64,000 nt of DNA from Mycolicibacterium austroafricanum (GTDB taxonomy: Bacteria; Actinomycetota; Actinomycetes; Mycobacteriales; Mycobacteriaceae). This document shows, piece by piece, positions 16,348 through 23,626 of this stretch (positions within the stretch are counted from its first letter, which is position 1; each line of letters opens with the position of its first letter). The DNA lies in assembly GCF_000612725.1 (NCBI RefSeq), contig NZ_HG964452.1, forward strand, positions 624,540 through 688,539. The letters are read 5' to 3'. Under the pieces are notes generated by a model that was not told the DNA's origin, searched no databases, and saw only the letters and a program-made list of their open reading frames with translations. A program made the position numbers and the translations under genes.

Positions 16348-18357
16348 TCACACCTCGATCGGGGGGTGCAGGCGCTCCATCGTGTACTGCCGATTGCGCC
16401 GCGCCGACCATGCACTCGCCGCCAGCGACGCCGCCAGCAGGCCCGCGAGCACGGCGATCGCGGTCCACAACCGCGAGTCCACCCCACCGACGGTCAGCTG
16501 ACGAAGCCCGTTGACCGCATACGTCATCGGGTCGAACGGGTGGATGATCTGGAACGGTTTGGCTGTCGTCTCCACCGGATAGATGCCGCCCGCGGACACC
16601 AGTTGCAGCATCAGGAACGCCAGCGTCACCACGCGGCCGACGGCCACCCCGAACACGGCGTTGAACGCCTGGATCATCGCCAGGAACGTGGCGGCGATCA
16701 GCACCAGGAACGCGACCGTCGCCAGCGGATACTCGGCCTGCAGGCCGAGCCCGAAGTGCACGACGGCGTACATCACCACGACCTGGCACACCGCCACCAG
16801 CAGCCCGGGCCAGTAGGAGGCCAGCACCACCCGCAGCGCACCCAGCCCGTTGACGATCGGACGGGACTGCAAGGGCGTCAACAACATCCAGATGATCAGC
16901 GCGCCGATGAACAACGCCAACGGCATGAAGAACGGCGCGAAACCCGTCCCGAACGTGGCCGCCGGGTTGGTGTTGACCAGATCCAGACCCACCGGCGTCA
17001 CCAGCGTCTGCGCCATCTCGGTGCGCTGCTGCGGCGTCCACGACGGGACCTCGGCGGTGCCCTGGCGCAGCTTGGTGGCCAATTCCTGCCCGCCGGCCCG
17101 CAACTTCTCCGTGCCGTCGGCGAGTTGGCTTGCCCCGGAGGACAGCTCACGGCCACCGTTGGCGAGTTGCACCAGCCCGGCGTTCAGCCGCTGCGCACCG
17201 GAGTTCAGCTCGTCCACCCCGTCGCGCAGCTTGGCGACGTCGGAGCGCAGCCCGCCGTCGAGCGCGCGGGCCAGGAACACCCGCAGCTTGCTGTTGGGGT
17301 CGCCGAGCTCGCCCTCCAGTCGGGATGCGCTGTCCCGCAGCCGGATCAGACCCTCGTCGGTGGTCGGGTCGATGTTCTGGGCGCGCAGCAGTCGTTGTGC
17401 CCCGGCCAACGCGTGCCCGGCGTCGCGCACCGCCGGGTCCGGGTTGGCCTGCAGGAAGCCGACGGCCTGATCGACGATCGCGGCCGCCTGCGCGCTGTTG
17501 ACGTTCAGCGCGGCGATCCGGTCGGTCGTGGAGCGGACCGCCCCGGACAGATGCTGCGCGGCGGCCGCGACCTCGTCGGGGTTCAGGCTCAGGCCGGCGA
17601 CGCGGTCCAGCATCTCCAGCAGCGGCCCTGTCGCGGTGTCCACGGTGCCCGCGAGCTGCCTTGTGCCTTCGGCGAGTTGGGCGGATCCGGCGCGGGCGCT
17701 GTCCAGGCCCGACGACAGCGTGCCTGCGCCGGTGGCCAGACGCTGGGCGCCGTCGTCGGCGGTGTCCAGACCGGTGGCCAGTTGCTGCGCGCCGTCGGCG
17801 GCCTGCTCGAGCCCCTGGCCCGCGTCGGTCAGACCGGTCAGCACCGTGCCGACCGTGCGCTCGCCGATCTTCGCGTTGACCTGGTTGAGCACCTCGCGGG
17901 ACGCGTTCTGCCCGATGATCGTCGCCAGATAGTTGTTGGCGTCGTTGAAGGTGAACCGGATCTGCGCCTGCTGCGGGTCGTCGCCCGACGGCGACGCGAC
18001 GCGCTCGCTGAAGTCGGGCGGGAGCGTGATCGAGAAGTAGTAGTCGCCGCGCGCCACCCCGTCGGCGGCCTGCTGGGCCGACACCTCGGTGAGGTCGAGT
18101 TGGCCCGACTGCATCAGCGCGGTCGCGACGTCGTCACCGGCGCGCAGCGGCTGGCCCTGCGCCGAGGCGCCGCGGTCCTCGTTGACCAGCGCGACGGGCA
18201 CCTTGTTGACCTCGGCGAACGGATTCCAGAACGCCCACAGGTACATCGCGCCGTACAGCAGCGGCATCAGGATGATGGTGATCAGCGCGATGCGCGGCAT
18301 GAGGCCGCGTGAGTAGCGCTTGAGGTCGGTGCCCAACGACATTCCGGCCAGCGCCAT
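16348..18357 (-). CDS. YhgE/Pip-type ABC-2 membrane protein
   Basis: This 669-residue protein has one N-terminal membrane helix (IALITIILMPLLYGAMYLWAF), then ALVNEDRGA typical of the YhgE/Pip domain, and a long extracytoplasmic region with repeated heptad-like LATGL/LSSGL/GAQRLATG segments (about residues 165-470). It ends with a C-terminal cluster of about five membrane helices. This architecture matches YhgE/Pip and ESX/phage-infection-protein-like ABC-2 exporters. ATG 18357 overlaps the stop of the upstream ATPase gene by one base (TGATG), so they form a transporter pair. Substrate unknown; related proteins are linked to export of lipids or proteins. Confidence 0.85.
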   Translation of the reverse strand: MALAGMSLGTDLKRYSRGLMPRIALITIILMPLLYGAMYLWAFWNPFAEVNKVPVALVNEDRGASAQGQPLRAGDDVATALMQSGQLDLTEVSAQQAADGVARGDYYFSITLPPDFSERVASPSGDDPQQAQIRFTFNDANNYLATIIGQNASREVLNQVNAKIGERTVGTVLTGLTDAGQGLEQAADGAQQLATGLDTADDGAQRLATGAGTLSSGLDSARAGSAQLAEGTRQLAGTVDTATGPLLEMLDRVAGLSLNPDEVAAAAQHLSGAVRSTTDRIAALNVNSAQAAAIVDQAVGFLQANPDPAVRDAGHALAGAQRLLRAQNIDPTTDEGLIRLRDSASRLEGELGDPNSKLRVFLARALDGGLRSDVAKLRDGVDELNSGAQRLNAGLVQLANGGRELSSGASQLADGTEKLRAGGQELATKLRQGTAEVPSWTPQQRTEMAQTLVTPVGLDLVNTNPAATFGTGFAPFFMPLALFIGALIIWMLLTPLQSRPIVNGLGALRVVLASYWPGLLVAVCQVVVMYAVVHFGLGLQAEYPLATVAFLVLIAATFLAMIQAFNAVFGVAVGRVVTLAFLMLQLVSAGGIYPVETTAKPFQIIHPFDPMTYAVNGLRQLTVGGVDSRLWTAIAVLAGLLAASLAASAWSARRNRQYTMERLHPPIEV

Positions 18358-19058
18358 CAGGCACCACCTTTCTGCTGGTTCGCGAGTTCGGCGCGGGTGG
18401 TGTTCTCGACCTCGATCTGGACCACGGGATGGTCGCTGACGCCGTTGACACCGGCGGTGACGACGGTCTGTTCGCGGCCCAACTCGACCAGTCGGGAAAC
18501 CAGCAGGTCGCGTTCGGGATCACTGGTGACCTGCTCGAGGTTGCCGACCACCAGCAGCGGCGGCCTGCCGGTGTTGGCCAGCGCGATGCGCAGCAGCAGC
18601 CCGTCGAGCTCGGTGAGCTCCTCGACGTACTCGGACAGCGGGGGCAGCGGCAGGTCACCGAACACCGGCCCACACACCCGCGCCACGTCGTCCTCGCCGG
18701 CGCGGCGAATCAGCTTGTACCAGTCGGCATCCCAGCGCAGCTGCTCGGTGATCAGGTCCCGCACCGTCACCGACTCGGCGACCGTGTCGAGTTCGTCGAT
18801 GCCGGCGAGCGCGGCGTGGGCGAAGATGTCGTGGACGCGGGTGCGCCCGAACACCGACAGCGAACCCGACGCGGGACGCATCCGGCCGGCCAGCGTCATC
18901 AGCAGCGCGGTGCGCCCCGAACCCGGCGGGCACACGAGCACCGTGACGCCACCGGCGGCGATGTCGAGGTCGACCGGACCGTAGACCGGGCCCCAGAGGC
19001 CTCGCATCGTGATCGCCCGCGCGGTGACTGCGACGTCGGGCGCTGAACTGTCTGGCAC
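18357..19058 (-). CDS. Degenerate ABC-type ATP-binding protein
   Basis: This 233-residue protein has the layout of an ABC ATPase, but its key motifs are altered. The Walker A loop reads PPGSGRTAL, with Arg where the catalytic Lys is expected. The position expected for the LSGGQ signature reads ELTELDGLLLRIAL. The Walker B strand is LLVVGNLEQ, without the Asp-Glu pair. It is therefore probably a non-hydrolytic or regulatory ATPase-like subunit for the coupled YhgE/Pip protein. The start is GTG 19058; no clear Shine-Dalgarno was seen. The 243 bases upstream to the next gene hold no gene that I can identify. Confidence 0.7.
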   Translation of the reverse strand: MPDSSAPDVAVTARAITMRGLWGPVYGPVDLDIAAGGVTVLVCPPGSGRTALLMTLAGRMRPASGSLSVFGRTRVHDIFAHAALAGIDELDTVAESVTVRDLITEQLRWDADWYKLIRRAGEDDVARVCGPVFGDLPLPPLSEYVEELTELDGLLLRIALANTGRPPLLVVGNLEQVTSDPERDLLVSRLVELGREQTVVTAGVNGVSDHPVVQIEVENTTRAELANQQKGGA

Positions 19059-19301
19059 CAGGCAATCCCATCACACCGACGGGTCGCCCTCGGCCAAGAC
19101 GGGCGCTCCTTCTACGGCGCCGCAGCGCCGGGTTAGCCCTGTTACTTCAACCTCAGATATCCGCCTTCTGCAGACGGTTACTCGAACTTCTCCTGACAAC
19201 CGTGGATAGGTATGACTGCCGGGAATGCGGTCGCGCGAATTCGCGGGTCCCGATCAGGTGCCCGGCACCGAGAATCGCCGCCGTCACGCCGAGACCCGAC
19301 C

Positions 19302-19748
19302 TCAGGCCAACGCCAGCGCGGTCAGCATCGCGCACGAGGTGACCGCCAGCAGCGGCAGCCGAAGCAGATTCTTCCGCGTCCACCTGACGGCTGCCCGCTC
19401 GTCGACGTCGGCGGGGTCCGTGCGTTCGAACTCCGCCGCCTTGGGGATCAGGTCGAACAGCGCCCACAACCTCATCGCCGCGTGGCTGGCCAGGGCGACC
19501 AGCAACGCCGTCCCGACCGTGGCATCGCCCCATGTGACCACCAGCGTGACGACGAGCAGCACCTCGAAGATCAGCGGGGCAGGCAACCAGAACCGCACCC
19601 GTGAGACGCCACCGTTGCGCGACTGGATGATGCCGGGCCGCCTGGGCCAGTACGGGTCGACGACGAGCGCCTCGTAGACGGCTCCGCCGAGACACAGGCA
19701 GGCCGCCAGCGTCGTCGCGGCGATCAGGATCAGCGTCGGGGTCTCCAC
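19302..19748 (-). CDS. Small integral membrane protein, unknown function
   Basis: This 148-residue protein has four predicted membrane segments: roughly residues 4-28, 55-74, 76-100 and 128-147, with the loop DPYWPRRPGIIQSRNGG between the first two. I do not recognise a characterised family, though small four-helix DUF proteins of this size are common in actinobacteria. GTG 19748 is preceded by a GATAAT box eight bases upstream and is divergent from the epoxide hydrolase gene 32 bases away. Confidence 0.7.
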   Translation of the reverse strand: METPTLILIAATTLAACLCLGGAVYEALVVDPYWPRRPGIIQSRNGGVSRVRFWLPAPLIFEVLLVVTLVVTWGDATVGTALLVALASHAAMRLWALFDLIPKAAEFERTDPADVDERAAVRWTRKNLLRLPLLAVTSCAMLTALALA

Positions 19749-19780
19749 AACCCCCGATTATCCAAGTGTCAGGATGTGCC

Positions 19781-20884
19781 ATGGCCCACATTCAGCCGTT
19801 CCGGATCGCGATTCCCGACGCCGACCTCGCCGACCTCACGGCACGCCTGCAGCGCACCCGGTGGCCGGAAGCCGAATGCGTCGACGACTGGAGCCAGGGC
19901 ATCCCGCTGTCCTACACCCGCGAGCTCGCCGCCTACTGGGCCGACGAATATGACTGGCGCGCCAGGGAAGCCAGCCTGAATCGGTTCGAGCAGTTCACCA
20001 CCGAGATCGACGGGCTGCCCATTCACTTCATCCATGCGCGGTCGACCCGTCCCGACGCCTTCCCGCTGATCATCACCCACGGCTGGCCGGGCTCGGTCGT
20101 CGAGTTCCACAAGGTGATCGAGCCGCTCACCGACGCCGGCTTCCACGTCGTCTGTCCGTCGTTGCCCGGCTACGGTTTCTCCGGCAAGCCCCGGTCCACC
20201 GGGTGGGGTGTGGAACGCATCGCCGCGGCGTGGGACGAGCTGATGGTGCGGCTCGGCTACCGGCGCTACGGCGCCCAGGGTGGGGACTGGGGTGCGGCGG
20301 TCACCACCCAGATCGGCCGCAACATCGGTCACTGCGTGGCGATCCACACCAACATGCCGATCGGCCGGGCCCCCAAGGATCTGAGCGATCCGACCCCCGA
20401 CGAGCAGGCCGCCCTCGAACGGCTCGGCTACTACCAGCGCTGGGATTCGGGCTATTCCAAACAACAGTCGACCCGGCCGCAGACCCTGGGTTACGGCCTG
20501 GTCGATTCCCCGGTCGGGCAGCTGGCGTGGATCGTGGAGAAGTTCTGGTCGTGGACGGACTGCGACGGCCACCCCGAGAACGCGCTCACCAGGGACGAAC
20601 TGCTCGACAACGTGATGCTGTACTGGGCGACCGGCACCGGCGCATCGTCGGCGCGGCTGTACTGGGAGAGCTTCGGCAGTTTCGCCGGCGGCGGGGCAGT
20701 CACGCTGCCCACCGGTGTGGCGGCGTTCCCGTTGGAGATCCTGCGTTCCCCACGGCACTGGTGCGAACCCCACTACAACATCACCCGGTGGACCACCATG
20801 CCGCGCGGCGGGCACTTCGCGGCGTTCGAGCAGCCCGGGCCTTTCGTCGAGGAGGTCGGCAGCTTCTTCGCCGACTTCCGTTGA
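19781..20884 (+). CDS. Epoxide hydrolase (alpha/beta-hydrolase, N-terminal lid type)
   Basis: This 367-residue protein starts with the epoxide-hydrolase N-terminal domain (FRIAIPDADLADLTARLQRTRWP) and has HGWPGSV for the oxyanion-hole region. The nucleophile elbow is GGDWGAAV with Asp as nucleophile, and the C-terminal PRGGHFAAFEQP carries the catalytic histidine. This is the juvenile-hormone/EphN-like family that opens epoxides to diols. ATG 19781 begins the conserved domain. It is monocistronic, divergent from the small membrane protein and convergent with the sigma factor gene. The physiological substrate is unknown. Confidence 0.92.
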   Translation: MAHIQPFRIAIPDADLADLTARLQRTRWPEAECVDDWSQGIPLSYTRELAAYWADEYDWRAREASLNRFEQFTTEIDGLPIHFIHARSTRPDAFPLIITHGWPGSVVEFHKVIEPLTDAGFHVVCPSLPGYGFSGKPRSTGWGVERIAAAWDELMVRLGYRRYGAQGGDWGAAVTTQIGRNIGHCVAIHTNMPIGRAPKDLSDPTPDEQAALERLGYYQRWDSGYSKQQSTRPQTLGYGLVDSPVGQLAWIVEKFWSWTDCDGHPENALTRDELLDNVMLYWATGTGASSARLYWESFGSFAGGGAVTLPTGVAAFPLEILRSPRHWCEPHYNITRWTTMPRGGHFAAFEQPGPFVEEVGSFFADFR

Positions 20885-20897
20885 CCGGAACCGGGAT

Positions 20898-21851
20898 TCA
20901 TCCCAGATGGCTGACCTTGCCCTCCAGCCGGTGCCACAGCAGCTGGGTGATCCCACGCTCGGACGGGGTGAGCGCGACGAACGTCTCGAAGACGCCACCG
21001 TCGTGGAAGGGGCCACCGCCGTGCGAAATCACCACCGCCGGTGCGCTGTTGACCGTCACCCAGGTCAACACCGCGTCGGCGAACACGCGCCGGCGGAACG
21101 CGCAGACGAACCGGGCCACGGTTTCGCGCCCGACGACGGGGTGCCGTGCCGCGTTGCGGATACCGTTGCCGTCGGTGTAACTGACGATGTCCTCGGCGAA
21201 CAGGCTCTCCAACGTAGCCATGTCCCCGTTCTGCGCCGCCGCCACGAAGGCGGTGAGCAGTTGGCGCTGTTCGGCGGGGTCGACGTCGTGACGGCGCGCC
21301 TCGGCCAGATGCCTGCGGGCCCGGCTGACGAGCTGACGGGCATTGGCCTGAGAGGTTTCGATCGTCTCGGCGATCAGCCCGTACGGGTAGTCGAAAGCCT
21401 CCCGTAGCACATAGGCCGCACGTTCGGCCGGCGTGAGCCGCTCCATCAACATCAACGTCGCGAACTCGAGCGCCTCGGCCCGTTCAGCGCCCAGCGTCGG
21501 GTCGGCACCGGTGTCCACCGGGTCGGGAAGCCAAGGGCCGATGTAGGTTTCGCGACGCGCCCGGGCGGACTGCCGCTCGTTGATGCTGAGGCGGGTGGTC
21601 GCCGTGATCAGGAACGCCGCGGGATCGCGCACCGCCCGGCGGTCACACTTCTGCCACCGCAGCCACACTTCCTGCAGGACGTCCTCGGCTTCGGCGACAC
21701 TGCCAAGCATCCGGTACGCCACACCGAAGATCCGCGGTCGCACCGCGGTGAACGCTGCCACCGCATCGGCGAGATCACCGTCGGCATCACCGGTCCGGGC
21801 CTCAGACACGCCGACAGTCAAGCATGATTCTGTGTTGCGGGCGGGGCTCAT
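20898..21851 (-). CDS. ECF RNA polymerase sigma factor with C-terminal SnoaL-like domain
   Basis: About 317 residues. Sigma region 2 spans VRPRIFGVAYRMLGSVAEAEDVLQE-VWLRW with PAAFLITATTRLSINE. Region 4 contains ERLTPAERAAYVLREAFDYPY and a helix-turn-helix ending ETSQANARQLVSRARRHL. A SnoaL/NTF2-like domain follows, as in SigJ, ECF41 and ECF56 groups, where the C-terminal domain controls activity in place of an anti-sigma factor. The NPDKL motif of ECF41 is absent here, so ECF56-like is an alternative. The start is uncertain: ATG 21851 is used, with in-frame alternatives upstream at 21872 or further downstream before the region 2 start. The adjacent genes include a degenerate relative and an SDR. 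Confidence 0.88.
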   Translation of the reverse strand: MSPARNTESCLTVGVSEARTGDADGDLADAVAAFTAVRPRIFGVAYRMLGSVAEAEDVLQEVWLRWQKCDRRAVRDPAAFLITATTRLSINERQSARARRETYIGPWLPDPVDTGADPTLGAERAEALEFATLMLMERLTPAERAAYVLREAFDYPYGLIAETIETSQANARQLVSRARRHLAEARRHDVDPAEQRQLLTAFVAAAQNGDMATLESLFAEDIVSYTDGNGIRNAARHPVVGRETVARFVCAFRRRVFADAVLTWVTVNSAPAVVISHGGGPFHDGGVFETFVALTPSERGITQLLWHRLEGKVSHLG

Positions 21852-21888
21852 CGCACACCTTCCGGATCGCACACGCAGGTCTGAGCCT

Positions 21889-22551
21889 TCAAACGTTCAC
21901 TCGCAACCGATTCCATCCCCGAAGCTTGTCGGGGTTGAGCACGATCCACACGTGGTGGACCCGGCGGCGCCTGACGTCGAGGGCAAGCACCGCGACCACC
22001 TCCGCACGGCGGTACACTGCCAGCCCGACGGCCCCGTTGACCCAACGCTCGGTCATCGCCAACTCGGGCTGAGAGGCGAACAGCCCGCGGAGGAACCCGT
22101 TGACCCTCACGGCGCCCCGCACCGGTGCCGGATCGAGCCGGAGACCACCGCCGGTGTCGGCGACGGAGGTCACCGACTCCGCCAAGAGCGCGTGCAGGGC
22201 GGCCCCGTCACCGGCGCAACACCCCGCCGCGAAGGCGTGGACCACGGCGTCGTGCGCATCCTCGGCGGCCGGGCCGTCATCTGTGACGATGGGTGGTTGC
22301 GCCCCGACCGGTGCCGCCGAGCCCGTCACGTCCGAGCAGATTCGCCCGGCCACCCGCGCCAGCCAGTTGCGCGGGTCGCCGATCCGGGCGCGGTCGTGGG
22401 GCGCCAGCGCGAACCATCTGCGGTAGGTCAGGCGCACCACCAGCTCCGCGTGTGCCGCCCACCCGGGGGTGCCGGTGACCATGTCGAGCAGGTACCTGCG
22501 CTCGTCGAGCAGTTCGACGAGCGTCGGCCCGCGGGCGTCAACACCCGTCAT
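21889..22551 (-). CDS. Degenerate ECF41-like protein: sigma-region remnant plus SnoaL-like domain
   Basis: This 220-residue protein has a sigma-like stretch DPRNWLARVAGRICSD, reminiscent of ECF region 2.3-2.4 (DPRAWL..VV.R.C.D), but no recognisable region 4 helix-turn-helix. The C-terminal half is SnoaL-like: VVHAFAAGCCAGDGAALHALL, DTGGGLRLDPAP, RWVNGAVGL and NPDKLRGW. The last motif is characteristic of ECF41 sigma factors. It probably cannot initiate transcription alone and may be a regulator or a remnant. ATG 22551 starts the conserved protein; frames upstream are Arg-rich. It has its own ECF41-like promoter motif 77 bases upstream. Confidence 0.68.
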   Translation of the reverse strand: MTGVDARGPTLVELLDERRYLLDMVTGTPGWAAHAELVVRLTYRRWFALAPHDRARIGDPRNWLARVAGRICSDVTGSAAPVGAQPPIVTDDGPAAEDAHDAVVHAFAAGCCAGDGAALHALLAESVTSVADTGGGLRLDPAPVRGAVRVNGFLRGLFASQPELAMTERWVNGAVGLAVYRRAEVVAVLALDVRRRRVHHVWIVLNPDKLRGWNRLRVNV

Positions 22552-22627
22552 CCGCCGACGACCGCGGTCGTTGCCATCTCCGTTGCCTGTTCTGTCGCAT
22601 CCCGACGTCGTCACCGAGTACCACACT

Positions 22628-22654
22628 GACCGGACAGCACCGCGATCTGTGACA
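22628..22654 (-). promoter_or_regulatory. Putative ECF41-type promoter for the degenerate sigma-like gene
   Basis: On the minus strand TGTCACA (22654-22648) is followed by 15 bases and CGGTC (22632-22628). This resembles the published ECF41 promoter consensus TGTCACA with a CGTC -10 element. The same spaced pair occurs on the plus strand ahead of the LuxR gene. Confidence 0.5.
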
Positions 22655-22714
22655 CCGAAAACGCACCGATGCGCGGGATGAATCGGGTGCGCGGCGGCCC
22701 TTCTGGGCATCGGA

Positions 22715-22732
22715 GCGGTGATCGGTCACCGC
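22715..22732. promoter_or_regulatory. Inverted repeat upstream of the SDR gene (possible operator)
   Basis: GCGGTGA-TCGG-TCACCGC is a perfect 7-bp inverted repeat with a four-base centre, 35 bases before the SDR start codon. It could be a dimeric regulator site; no dedicated regulator is evident. Confidence 0.3.
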
Positions 22733-22767
22733 CGCAAGTCCCAGGCACGAGAGAAGGGTTGTCGGAC

Positions 22768-23526
22768 ATGTTGATCGTCGTTATCGGGGGCACCGGCCTG
22801 ATCGGCTCGAAGCTGGTACGCCAACTGTCGGAGCACGGCCACCGGGCGGTCGCCGCCGCACCGTCGACCGGCGTCGACACCGTCACCGGCGACGGGCTGG
22901 CCGACGTGCTGGCCGGCGCGGACGTCGTCGTCGACGTGTCGAACTCGCCGTCGTTCGACGATGACGCCGCACTGGAGTTCTTCGAGAAGTCCACCGGGAA
23001 CCTGCTCGCCGCCGAAGCGCAGGCCGGCGTCGGCCATCACGTCGCGCTGTCGGTCGTCAACACCGACCAACTCGCCGAACAGAGCGGATACTTCCGCGCA
23101 AAAGCACTGCAGGAGCGTCTGATCCGGCAGTCGCCGGTGCCCTACACCATCGTCCACGCCACGCAGTTCTACGAGTTCGTCAAGGGCATCGCCGACGCGG
23201 CCACTGACGGTGACATCGTGCGACTGGCACCGGTACTGATCCAGCCGATGGCCGCCGCCGACGTCGCCGAGGCGATGGCGATCGCCGCCGTCGGGAAACC
23301 GCAGAACCGCATCGTGGAGGTGGCAGGCCCGCAGCTGTACCGCCTCGACGAGCTCATCCACACGGCGCTGACCGCCCACGGCGACCCCCGCACCGTCGTC
23401 GCCGACGCGGCCGCGCGCTACTGGGGAGCCGAACTCGCAGAACGCTCCCTGGTCCCCGACGGCGACGCGCTCCTTTTCGACACGCGGTTCGAGGGCTGGA
23501 TCCTGGAGACACTGACCACCTCGTAG
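22768..23526 (+). CDS. NmrA/SDR-family NAD(P)-binding oxidoreductase
   Basis: This 252-residue protein begins MLIVVIGGTGLIGSKLV, the GxxGxxG dinucleotide loop of atypical SDRs. It continues with DVVVDVSNSPSF, a YFRAKALQE stretch carrying the Tyr-x-x-x-Lys pair, and PYTIVHATQFYEF, as in NmrA-like proteins. Genes for SDR-type oxidoreductases are often next to ECF41 sigma factors and are regulated by them, which fits here. ATG 22768 follows GAGAAGG; the long in-frame extension upstream was rejected because it precedes the nucleotide loop and has no conserved character. Confidence 0.85.
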   Translation: MLIVVIGGTGLIGSKLVRQLSEHGHRAVAAAPSTGVDTVTGDGLADVLAGADVVVDVSNSPSFDDDAALEFFEKSTGNLLAAEAQAGVGHHVALSVVNTDQLAEQSGYFRAKALQERLIRQSPVPYTIVHATQFYEFVKGIADAATDGDIVRLAPVLIQPMAAADVAEAMAIAAVGKPQNRIVEVAGPQLYRLDELIHTALTAHGDPRTVVADAAARYWGAELAERSLVPDGDALLFDTRFEGWILETLTTS

Positions 23527-23546
23527 CGGTCCCCGTCGGGCCACCC

Positions 23547-23573
23547 TGTCACAACGTCGCCCCCCACCCGGTC
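23547..23573 (+). promoter_or_regulatory. Putative ECF41-type promoter for the LuxR regulator gene
   Basis: TGTCACA (23547-23553), 15 bases, then CGGTC (23569-23573). Spacing and both boxes are identical to the minus-strand motif at 22628-22654. The LuxR start codon is 53 bases downstream. Confidence 0.5.
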
Positions 23574-23626
23574 CTTACAGGTACGGACATGTTCGACCTG
23601 CGACTCGAGACGGGAGTGGCTGCGCA

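Noticed and set aside
16366..18312. Long plus-strand open frame opposite the YhgE/Pip gene
   Set aside because: Composition is Gln/Arg/His-rich without motifs, and the minus-strand frame has a clear membrane protein; it is a high-GC antisense shadow.
19059..19301. Possible small gene between the degenerate ATPase and the membrane protein
   Set aside because: No frame has a credible start with ribosome site or coding character; it probably only holds the promoter of the ATPase gene.
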